A DNA stretch of 7,958 nucleotides from Rhodobiaceae bacterium (GTDB lineage: Bacteria > Pseudomonadota > Alphaproteobacteria > Rhizobiales > TMED25). Position numbers and translations under genes: made by a program. Within the stretch, counting starts at the first letter, position 1; each line of letters starts with the position of its first letter. The notes under the pieces were generated by a model. That model did not search any database and had not been told where the DNA came from. It saw only the letters and a program-made list of their open reading frames with translations. Below are positions 1 through 5,341 of this stretch, in pieces. Location: contig PAHC01000011.1 of assembly GCA_002704755.1 (NCBI GenBank), positions 223,628 to 231,585 of the forward strand. Direction: 5' to 3'.

Positions 1-99
1 GCATCAATGAAAATCAATCTACTTTTAGTACACGATAAAATCATTAGCATTGATACAATAGATGATGTAGAAAGATTAAGTAATATTTCTGATAATTAG
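1..99 (+). CDS. kdsB: 3-deoxy-manno-octulosonate cytidylyltransferase (CMP-KDO synthetase), C-terminal fragment
   Basis: Only the last 32 codons are in the window; the gene enters from the left edge in frame 1 and ends at TAG 97-99. The visible peptide contains INLLLVHDKIISIDTIDDVERL, which fits the end of KdsB, where a short strand (usually I.V.....VDT..DLE) precedes the C-terminus. In that family the enzyme activates KDO with CTP for lipopolysaccharide core synthesis in the cytoplasm. The call rests on this short tail plus context: kdsB directly upstream of pheA is an arrangement I know from alphaproteobacteria. The catalytic N-terminal part is outside the window. Another nucleotidyltransferase is possible but less likely. 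Confidence 0.72.
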   Translation, partial: ASMKINLLLVHDKIISIDTIDDVERLSNISDN

Positions 100-102
100 G
101 TG
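98..102 (+). promoter_or_regulatory. pheA ribosome binding site, overlapping the kdsB stop
   Basis: AGGTG lies 6 nt before the pheA ATG and shares two bases with the kdsB TAG stop. It supports the ATG at 109 as the start and suggests that kdsB and pheA are read from one transcript with close translational coupling. It is one of the few clear Shine-Dalgarno matches in the window. Confidence 0.6.
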
Positions 103-108
103 TAAATA

Positions 109-972
109 ATGAATAAAAAAATTGTTTTCCAAGGAGAGATGGGTGCGTATTCGCATATTGCTTGTCAAAAAAAATACCCTGATATGGAACCTATTCCAGC
201 CGCAACTTTTGAGGATGCCTTTGCGAAAGTAAAAAATAAAGAAGTTAAGTATGCTATGATTCCAATCGAAAATTCTCTTGCTGGAAGAGTAGCAGATATC
301 CATTATTTATTACCAACTTCAGATCTTTATATTGTTGATGAATTTTTTCTTCCAATAGAACATCAATTAATTGTTGTTGATGGCGCTTCTGAAAAGACAA
401 TAAAAAATGTGATGAGCCATCGTCATGCTTTGGGTCAATGTAGAGATATTATATCAGAATTAAAACTTAATAAGATAGTTGCTGCAGACACTGCAGGTTC
501 TGCAAAGATAATATCTGAAAACAATGACATAACCACTGCTGTACTAGCAAGTGAGCTTGCTGCAGATTTCTATGGATTAAAAATTTTAAAAAGGAATGTT
601 GAAGACGCAAATCATAATACTACAAGATTTATAATATTATCAGCAGAACCTGATGACGCAGAACCAAATAAAAAATCTACAATTACTAGTATGGTATTTA
701 GAGTTAGAAACGTTCCTGCAGCGCTTTATAAAGCTATGGGTGGTTTTGCTACAAATAGTGTAAACTTAACAAAGCTTGAGTCATATATTATTGGGGGTAG
801 CTTTTCGGCAGCACAGTTCTATGTTGATATTGAAGGACATCCCCACGATGAAAACGTAAGATTGGCTCTGGAAGAATTAGACTTTTTTTCAAGTGAATTA
901 AGAATTCTTGGCGTATATTATGCAAGTGATATGAGAAAAAAAATAAACAACGAAGAAAGCTTTCTAAAATAA
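109..972 (+). CDS. pheA: prephenate dehydratase with ACT regulatory domain
   Basis: This enzyme converts prephenate to phenylpyruvate, the committed step to phenylalanine, in the cytoplasm. The 287 residues match the usual length of a monofunctional prephenate dehydratase; there is no chorismate mutase domain. The catalytic domain covers about residues 4-180: FQGEMGAYSH at 7-16, the PIENSLAGRV block at 52-61, SHRHALGQC at 103-111, and the T-R-F motif at 172-174 that is essential in the family. The ACT domain (about 192-275) begins with VPAALYKAMGGFATN and continues with TKLESY and GGSFSAAQFYVDIEGHP, so feedback control by phenylalanine is expected (inference). The start is supported by an AGGTG site 6 nt upstream. 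The gene lies 9 bp after kdsB, probably in the same transcript. No attenuator or terminator is evident around it. Confidence 0.96.
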   Translation: MNKKIVFQGEMGAYSHIACQKKYPDMEPIPAATFEDAFAKVKNKEVKYAMIPIENSLAGRVADIHYLLPTSDLYIVDEFFLPIEHQLIVVDGASEKTIKNVMSHRHALGQCRDIISELKLNKIVAADTAGSAKIISENNDITTAVLASELAADFYGLKILKRNVEDANHNTTRFIILSAEPDDAEPNKKSTITSMVFRVRNVPAALYKAMGGFATNSVNLTKLESYIIGGSFSAAQFYVDIEGHPHDENVRLALEELDFFSSELRILGVYYASDMRKKINNEESFLK

Positions 973-982
973 AATTAGATAA

Positions 983-1004
983 GACAAGTATAAACGACAA
1001 GTAT
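983..1004 (+). repeat. 9-bp direct repeat upstream of the ffs promoter
   Basis: GACAAGTAT occurs at 983-991 and again at 996-1004, a period of 13 bp. It sits in the pheA-ffs gap, 24-45 bp upstream of the extended -10 element. An imperfect palindrome, TATTAGTACCAATA (1002-1015, one mismatched pair about GTAC), overlaps the second copy where a -35 element would fall. It may be a regulator site or chance in A+T-rich DNA; no known operator is recognised. Confidence 0.35.
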
Positions 1005-1027
1005 TAGTACCAATATCAAAATTCATT

Positions 1028-1036
1028 TGTTATAAT
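1028..1036 (+). promoter_or_regulatory. extended -10 promoter for ffs
   Basis: TGTTATAAT is a perfect extended -10 element (TG-n-TATAAT). The predicted transcription start, about 7 nt after the hexamer at 1043-1044, coincides with the first base pair of the 4.5S RNA closing helix, which strongly supports the assignment. No good -35 hexamer is found at 16-18 bp spacing (1008-1013 reads TACCAA); extended -10 promoters tolerate that. It is the only promoter in the window that I can place with some confidence. Confidence 0.7.
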
Positions 1037-1042
1037 CAATAC

Positions 1043-1139
1043 TGAGAAGTTGGTATTGGACGTAGCTGTCGCCAATCGGGTCAGGTCTGGAAGGAAGCAG
1101 CCCCAACGATTTTTTTACGGGTCAAGAACTGACTTCTCA
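1043..1139 (+). ncRNA. ffs: signal recognition particle RNA (4.5S RNA)
   Basis: This RNA is the scaffold of the bacterial SRP, which binds Ffh and targets ribosomes making membrane proteins to the inner membrane. The diagnostic domain IV is present: GGTCAGGTCTGGAAGGAAGC at 1079-1098 followed by AGCC, with GGAA tetraloop 1089-1092 and the conserved asymmetric loop. The closing helix pairs TGAGAAGT 1043-1050 with ACTTCTCA 1132-1139. More pairing continues inward (for example GAC 1059-1061 with GTC 1121-1123, GTA 1062-1064 with TAC 1116-1118), giving the expected rod. The length of about 97 nt is close to the 114-nt E. coli RNA. A T-rich stretch (1141-1148) follows the closing helix and could help termination or 3'-end formation. 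A run of seven T (1110-1116) right after the domain IV hairpin is unusual. Location just upstream of dnaX is a known conserved neighbourhood. Confidence 0.95.
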
Positions 1140-1165
1140 CTTTATTTTCACTGGATATTGAGAAG
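1132..1165 (+). promoter_or_regulatory. possible switch pairing the ffs 3' strand with the dnaX ribosome binding site
   Basis: The 3' strand of the ffs closing helix (CTTCTCA, 1133-1139) is perfectly complementary over 7 bp to TGAGAAG at 1159-1165, which contains the only plausible Shine-Dalgarno sequence of dnaX. The same 7-mer forms the 5' end of ffs (1043-1049). In a read-through transcript the two pairings exclude each other: the ffs helix would leave the dnaX site open, the alternative hairpin (19-nt loop) would close it. The complementarity is seen; a regulatory role is inference. Confidence 0.35.
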
Positions 1166-1171
1166 AATAAG

Positions 1172-2719
1172 TTGCCTAACACAAACTATAAAATTCTTGC
1201 AAGGAAATATAGGCCAAGTTCATTCGCTGAACTTATTGGTCAAGATAGCATGGTTAGTACCATTTCAAACTCAATCCAATCAGGTAGAATCCATCATGCC
1301 TACCTATTCACGGGAATTAGGGGCATTGGAAAAACCACTACAGCGCGTATTCTGGCACGAACACTAAATTATGCCTTGAATGACAATGAATACACGCCGT
1401 CAATTCATTTAGATAAAATTGGATTGAACTGTGAGGCAATCATAGAATCTCGCCATCCTGATGTTTTTGAAATGGATGCAGCCTCAAATACCGGTATAGA
1501 TCATGTGCGCGAGATTATAAATTTTGCTCAAACAAAACCAACAATGGCAAAATATAAAATATTTATAATTGATGAAGTTCATATGTTATCAAAACAGGCA
1601 TTTAATGGGTTATTGAAAATATTAGAAGAACCCCCCGAACATGTTATCTTTATATTTGCAACTACTGAAATTGAAAAAATCCCAATTACAATTTTATCCA
1701 GATGTCAAAAATTTAATCTAAAAAGAATTAGTGCTACTATTATGGGCGATTATCTGAGGGTTATTAGTGATAAAGAGTCGGTAAATATAGATAATGATAG
1801 TATCAATATCATTTGCGCGTCTTCTGAAGGTTCAATGAGGGATGCCCTATCTATCCTTGATCAAGCATCATCACTCTGTGATGGTAATATAACATCTGAG
1901 ATGTTATCTGAAATGTTAAACCTTAATGATGTTAATTTTGTAATCAGCTTATTTGGGAAACTTATTGAGGGTAAATCAACTGAAATAACAGAAAAAATAA
2001 AACTAATATATGAAAATGGTTTTGAGCCATTATCATTGGTAAGAGATTTATCAAAAATCACACATATTGCTTCAATGATCAAACTCGGTATCTCAACACA
2101 AAGTGATGTTTTGTCCAGCGAACAACATTTAGAAATTAAATCAATAATTATTGATGTCGATATTTCAACACTCGTACATATGTGGCAAATATTGTTGAAA
2201 GGCCACACAGAAATAAAAAATGCCTTCGATCAAAACATTTCACTTGAAATGCTTTTGATAAAATTATGTTATTCAAATCAATTACCTCCTATAGAGGACA
2301 TCATATCAAAAATTGAAAACAGAATGAGTGATAATGAAGCTGATGATAATGTATTAAAGTCAGAAACAAAAAAAACCAGTGAAACCGCAGAGGAGCCAAT
2401 AGAGGAACCTATCATTCCTGAGTCTTATGAAGATATGAAATCATTATTAATTGAAAATGACATGAGATTGATAACAGATATGGATAAGTTTGAAGTTATT
2501 GAATATAAGATTGGTCAAATAGATTTAACCTCAAATGATGAGATTAACGAAGACATTATCAATTTATTACAATCAACACTTCAAAACCTAACAAATATAA
2601 AATGGGACATAAACTTTATTGGGAAGACTTCCCAAACAAATGTAGAAAGCTTAACTATAGACAATATAAAAAAGCACTTTCCTGGTGCTGAAATAATAAA
2701 TGAAGAAGATACTATTTAG
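1172..2719 (+). CDS. dnaX: DNA polymerase III subunits gamma and tau (clamp loader ATPase)
   Basis: DnaX is the AAA+ ATPase of the clamp loader that places the beta sliding clamp on primed DNA; the full-length tau form also links polymerases and helicase. Seen: YKILARKYRP at 6-15, Walker A GIRGIGKT at 48-55, Walker B DEVH at 134-137, sensor 1 ATTE at 163-166, SRC arginine-finger motif 176-178, and sensor 2 region GSMRDALSILDQA 220-232. Domain III runs to about 370, then an acidic linker and a short tau tail ending in KKHFPGAEI, the end typical of alphaproteobacterial DnaX. The 515 residues are shorter than E. coli tau (643). The zinc site is degenerate: only Cys87 remains of the usual four cysteines. 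The start is TTG with a weak GAGAAG site 6 nt upstream; no in-frame ATG lies nearby upstream and the protein begins at the family's normal N-terminus. It is first in the dnaX-ybaB-recR operon. See the slippery run at 2368. Confidence 0.96.
   Translation: MPNTNYKILARKYRPSSFAELIGQDSMVSTISNSIQSGRIHHAYLFTGIRGIGKTTTARILARTLNYALNDNEYTPSIHLDKIGLNCEAIIESRHPDVFEMDAASNTGIDHVREIINFAQTKPTMAKYKIFIIDEVHMLSKQAFNGLLKILEEPPEHVIFIFATTEIEKIPITILSRCQKFNLKRISATIMGDYLRVISDKESVNIDNDSINIICASSEGSMRDALSILDQASSLCDGNITSEMLSEMLNLNDVNFVISLFGKLIEGKSTEITEKIKLIYENGFEPLSLVRDLSKITHIASMIKLGISTQSDVLSSEQHLEIKSIIIDVDISTLVHMWQILLKGHTEIKNAFDQNISLEMLLIKLCYSNQLPPIEDIISKIENRMSDNEADDNVLKSETKKTSETAEEPIEEPIIPESYEDMKSLLIENDMRLITDMDKFEVIEYKIGQIDLTSNDEINEDIINLLQSTLQNLTNIKWDINFIGKTSQTNVESLTIDNIKKHFPGAEIINEEDTI
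2368..2382 (+). other. candidate programmed frameshift or slippage site in dnaX
   Basis: A run of eight A (2368-2375) spans the heptamer A AAA AAA in the correct phase for -1 tandem slippage (codons ACA AAA AAA ACC, residues 399-402). A -1 shift adds Asn-Gln and stops at TGA 2380-2382, giving a 403-residue gamma-like protein. A +1 shift stops at TAG 2400-2402 (409 residues). The site lies in the linker after domain III, where E. coli makes gamma. Against it: A8 runs also occur in pheA and def, no upstream Shine-Dalgarno-like stimulator is seen, and the nearest downstream hairpin (AGGAA 2403-2407 with TTCCT 2415-2419) is weak and distant. Confidence 0.42.
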
Positions 2720-2720
2720 A

Positions 2721-2725
2721 AAGGA
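2721..2725 (+). promoter_or_regulatory. ybaB ribosome binding site
   Basis: AAGGA begins just after the dnaX TAG stop. It lies 3 nt before the ATG at 2729 and 6 nt before the ATG at 2732. The spacing favours the second of the two adjacent ATG codons, so the protein probably begins MDFSEIM rather than MMDFSEIM. Confidence 0.55.
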
Positions 2726-2731
2726 TTAATG

Positions 2732-3052
2732 ATGGATTTTTCTGAAATTATGAAACAAGCAAATAAATTGCAGGATAAAATGAAATCCGCGAAAGAAAAT
2801 ATTGAAAATATAGAATGTGAAGGTTCTTCGGGTGGTGGTCTTGTTAAAGTTATAATTAATGGTAATGGAGAGCTAAAAAAAATTGGCATTGATCCTAGTA
2901 TTTTAGTTGAAAGTGAAAAAGAAATAGTTGAGGATCTCATAATCGCAGCATTCAGTGATGCAAAATCAAAAATCAATGATGAGGTGGCAAAAAAAATGAA
3001 AGAAATAACTGGAGGGCTTCCCCTTCCTCCTGGCTTCAATCTTGGTTTCTAA
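2732..3052 (+). CDS. ybaB: YbaB/EbfC family nucleoid-associated protein
   Basis: This is a small DNA-binding protein of 106 residues (107 if the preceding ATG at 2729 is used). Members form dimers with a tweezer-like shape and bind DNA as nucleoid-associated factors; the precise role is unsettled. Seen: an N-terminal helix with IMKQANKLQ, the central GGGLVKVIINGNGELKKIGIDPS strand-turn block, EDLIIAAFSDAKSKI, and the characteristic C-terminal TGGLPLPPGF. Length is typical. The Shine-Dalgarno position favours the ATG at 2732. It lies 12 bp after dnaX and 3 bp before recR, the standard dnaX-ybaB-recR order, which supports an operon and a link to replication or repair. Base use resembles its neighbours. 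Confidence 0.94.
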   Translation: MDFSEIMKQANKLQDKMKSAKENIENIECEGSSGGGLVKVIINGNGELKKIGIDPSILVESEKEIVEDLIIAAFSDAKSKINDEVAKKMKEITGGLPLPPGFNLGF

Positions 3053-3055
3053 ATA

Positions 3056-3661
3056 ATGTCTTCTAAAGAAATTACTGAGATAGATAATTTTATTCGTTTA
3101 TTATCAAAACTACCCGGACTTGGGCCAAGATCTGGAAGGAGAGCTGCACTTGAGCTGATCAAAAGAAAAGAACAACTTCTTTTACCATTGAAAGACTCAC
3201 TCATTGAGATTTATGAAAAAATAGTGCTTTGCCAAGTCTGTAATAATATTGACCTCAAGTCCCCATGCTCGATATGCAGCAATCTAAATCGTAATGATAA
3301 GATTCTATGTGTTGTTGAAGAAGTAGCTGATTTGTGGGCAATTGAGAGAGCAGGAGCTATAAAAGGTTACTATCATATTCTGGGAGGTGTACTTAATGCA
3401 CTAGATGGAATAGGCCCTGAAGAGCTAAATATAAATAAATTAGCAAACAGAATTGAAAATAATAATATTGAGGAAGTTATCCTCGCGCTTAGTGCAACTA
3501 TTGACGGTCAAACTACAATGCATTTTTTGAGTGACCTATTGAGTAAGTATAATATTAGAATTACAAAATTAGCACATGGTATTCCAATTGGTGGAGAACT
3601 TGATTATTTAGATGATGGAACACTCACACAAGCAATTTTATCTAGAACGGATGCTGGCTAA
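3056..3661 (+). CDS. recR: recombination mediator protein RecR
   Basis: RecR acts with RecO (and RecF) to load RecA onto SSB-coated single-stranded DNA at gaps. The 201 residues match the family length. Seen in order: a helix-hairpin-helix segment LSKLPGLGPRSGRRAA at 16-31, a four-cysteine zinc module C59, C62, C71 and C74 (CX2CX8CX2C, as in E. coli), a Toprim domain from about 83 beginning ILCVVEE, with GYYHILGG and LALSATIDGQTT, and the C-terminal KLAHGIPIGGELDYLDDGTL block. Nothing essential appears lost. No clear Shine-Dalgarno precedes the ATG; it follows the ybaB stop by 3 bp, so translation is probably coupled. Its TAA overlaps the stop codon of the convergent rmuC. Confidence 0.97.
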   Translation: MSSKEITEIDNFIRLLSKLPGLGPRSGRRAALELIKRKEQLLLPLKDSLIEIYEKIVLCQVCNNIDLKSPCSICSNLNRNDKILCVVEEVADLWAIERAGAIKGYYHILGGVLNALDGIGPEELNINKLANRIENNNIEEVILALSATIDGQTTMHFLSDLLSKYNIRITKLAHGIPIGGELDYLDDGTLTQAILSRTDAG

Positions 3662-4740
3662 TCTTTATCTTTATTGATTAAATTTTGATCGTTTGGAACT
3701 TCTTCGATCAGATCAATTTTACGTCCACTTGTAGCAATTTTTTTTGATGAAACAATTATTTTTTCAATATCGTTATTGGCTAGATTAAAATGTTTTTGTA
3801 GGTCTTGTACTCTGTTAGTTAATCTGTCTACATCAAGTAGGATATTACCCACTTCACTTTTAATAATACCTAATTGCTTTTGCATATGAGCATCACGTAT
3901 TAATGTTTGAAGAGTTTGCACTGTTAACATTAATGAATTAGGAGAAACAATTGTGATTCCAGTCCTATATGCTTTTTGAATAATGTCTCCAAAATTTTCA
4001 TATAAATCCGCATAAATCGACTCAGATGGAATAAACATAACCAATGGTTCTCTCACCTCTCCTGGAACTTTATATTTTTCAGCAATATCACTAACATGCT
4101 TCAAAACATCTATTTTTATTCTTGAACTAGCTTTTTTTGTTTCTTCTGATGATTTTGCAGATCTGAGTTGATCAAAACTTTCTAGAGGAAATTTTGAGTC
4201 AATTGCAATAACCTCATTGGAGTTTGGCATTCTTATTATGCAATCAGGTCTTTTCCCATTTGTTAAAGTATGTTGAAATGAGAAAAGATTATTTGGCAAT
4301 GCGTCCGCAATTATTGACTCCATTCTGGCCTGACCAAAGGCACCTCTTTGTTGCTTATTAGATAAAATTCCTTGTAAATCAATTACATTATTTGATAAGT
4401 CAGTAATATTTTTTTGAGCATTATCAATGACTGCGAGTCTTTCAGATAATTTAGTCAAATCTGCATGTGTTTTCTCACGACTGTCTTTTAATTCTTCTTG
4501 AACCTTCTGATTAATCTTATCTTTCACCTCATCTATGGAATTTCTTAATCTATCATGATTTCCATTAAATAAGTCTGCTAAAGATTTGATTTTCAGATCT
4601 AATTCATTATTTTGTTTCAACAACTGTGTAATTTCATTAACTGAGACTCTGCTATTTTTTTTACTTTGAATCAGTAGTAAAAATATTAAAATTGTTGAAA
4701 TTGCTAATATAATGAGAATTATTAATATGATATCTGGCAT
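3658..4740 (-). CDS. rmuC: RmuC family DNA recombination protein
   Basis: RmuC proteins were identified by effects on inversion at short inverted repeats in E. coli and carry a nuclease-like fold; the biochemical activity is not firmly known. This 360-residue protein has a single N-terminal membrane segment (about 4-24, Ile/Leu rich) followed by lysines, so it is probably anchored in the inner membrane with the body in the cytoplasm. A charged, likely coiled-coil region covers about 32-125. The RmuC domain follows: SNKQQRGAFGQARME at 127-141, then RPDCIIRMP and IAIDSKFPLESF, whose D166, D181 and K183 fit a PD-(D/E)XK-type core, then EPLVMFIPSE and a closing helical region. It is shorter than E. 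coli RmuC (475), mainly in the coiled coil. No good Shine-Dalgarno precedes the ATG. It is divergent from def and convergent with recR, with overlapping stops. Confidence 0.93.
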   Translation of the reverse strand: MPDIILIILIILAISTILIFLLLIQSKKNSRVSVNEITQLLKQNNELDLKIKSLADLFNGNHDRLRNSIDEVKDKINQKVQEELKDSREKTHADLTKLSERLAVIDNAQKNITDLSNNVIDLQGILSNKQQRGAFGQARMESIIADALPNNLFSFQHTLTNGKRPDCIIRMPNSNEVIAIDSKFPLESFDQLRSAKSSEETKKASSRIKIDVLKHVSDIAEKYKVPGEVREPLVMFIPSESIYADLYENFGDIIQKAYRTGITIVSPNSLMLTVQTLQTLIRDAHMQKQLGIIKSEVGNILLDVDRLTNRVQDLQKHFNLANNDIEKIIVSSKKIATSGRKIDLIEEVPNDQNLINKDKD

Positions 4741-4817
4741 TTTTTCTTAATTTGTAGATTGTACTATTTATTTTAATACGTTTTGAATTAAAATACTAAT
4801 TTAATATAGAGTGATTT
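4741..4817. promoter_or_regulatory. divergent intergenic region between rmuC and def
   Basis: This 77-bp, very A+T-rich gap must hold the promoters of the leftward rmuC and the rightward def-fmt-truA cluster unless transcription starts elsewhere. For def, TTGAAT 4783-4788 with TATAGA 4805-4810 (16-bp spacer) is the best-spaced pair, but each hexamer matches consensus at only 4 of 6 positions and the start would fall almost at the ATG. TAAAAT 4789-4794 is an alternative -10. For rmuC no candidate stands out. The exact promoters cannot be assigned by eye. Confidence 0.35.
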
Positions 4818-5330
4818 ATGATCTACCAAATTCTTACAATTCCTAATAAAATACTTCGAGAGAGATCTGAAGAAGTTACAAATATAGATAGAAATATTAT
4901 TAAAACTCTTGATAATATGGCAGAAACCATGTACGCAGCACCAGGTATAGGACTTGCTGCAATTCAGGTAGGTATAAAAAAAAGACTGGTTGTGATTGAT
5001 TGTGACTACAATCAAGAAACGAAAAAAAACCCCCATTATTTTATTAACCCCGAAATTATTTGGAAATCTGAAGAAAAAAGATCTTATAAAGAAGGTTGCC
5101 TATCTATTCCAGAATATTATGAGGAGGTGGAGAGACCATCTAAATGTAAGGTAAGATTTTTAGATAAAAAAGGCATAACCAAAGAACTTGACTGTGAAGG
5201 AATTCTTGCAACATGTATACAACATGAAATAGATCACCTCGATGGTAAATTATTCATAGATTATCTATCAAGGCTCAAAAAGTCTTCCATAGAAAAAAAA
5301 TTTAAGAAATCAAATAAACGAAAAAATTAA
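4818..5330 (+). CDS. def: peptide deformylase
   Basis: Def removes the N-formyl group from the initiator methionine of nascent proteins at the ribosome. All three family motifs are intact: motif 1 GIGLAAIQVG at 43-52 (with Q50), motif 2 EGCLS at 92-96 (metal ligand C94) and motif 3 QHEIDHLDG at 135-143 (metal ligands H136 and H140, catalytic E137). The 170 residues match the family, with a short lysine-rich C-terminal tail (KKSSIEKKFKKSNKRKN) that may add ribosome affinity, though this is only inference. The ATG is preceded by a weak AGAGTG (4808-4813). fmt starts 11 bp downstream, so the two opposing enzymes of the formyl cycle are probably co-transcribed. The gene contains an A8C5 tract (5022-5034) that remains in frame. 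Confidence 0.97.
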   Translation: MIYQILTIPNKILRERSEEVTNIDRNIIKTLDNMAETMYAAPGIGLAAIQVGIKKRLVVIDCDYNQETKKNPHYFINPEIIWKSEEKRSYKEGCLSIPEYYEEVERPSKCKVRFLDKKGITKELDCEGILATCIQHEIDHLDGKLFIDYLSRLKKSSIEKKFKKSNKRKN

Positions 5331-5341
5331 AGTTTTTTAAA

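Noticed and set aside
76..303. Minus-strand open frame opposite pheA, and similar antisense frames opposite dnaX, ybaB, def, fmt and truA
   Set aside because: All lie opposite strongly conserved genes, have low-complexity composition rich in Phe, Ile and Ser, and match no family; they are shadows of the real coding strand.
1037..1058. CAATAC/GTATTG inverted repeat at the start of ffs
   Set aside because: It would compete with the well-supported 4.5S closing helix and part of it lies upstream of the predicted transcription start.
1050..1367. Open frame of 105 codons on the + strand over the end of ffs and the start of dnaX
   Set aside because: It overlaps the 4.5S RNA and the well-conserved DnaX N-terminus in another frame and resembles no family I recognise.
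3011..3030. GGAGG...CCTCC inverted repeat at the end of ybaB as a terminator
   Set aside because: It encodes the conserved TGGLPLPPG motif, has no following T run, and recR begins 26 bp later in the same operon.
5022..5034. A8C5 tract in def as a frameshift or phase-variation site
   Set aside because: The reading frame is intact across it, all deformylase motifs follow in frame, and similar A8 runs occur elsewhere in this A+T-rich window. A A AAA AAC heptamer is in phase but has no supporting context.
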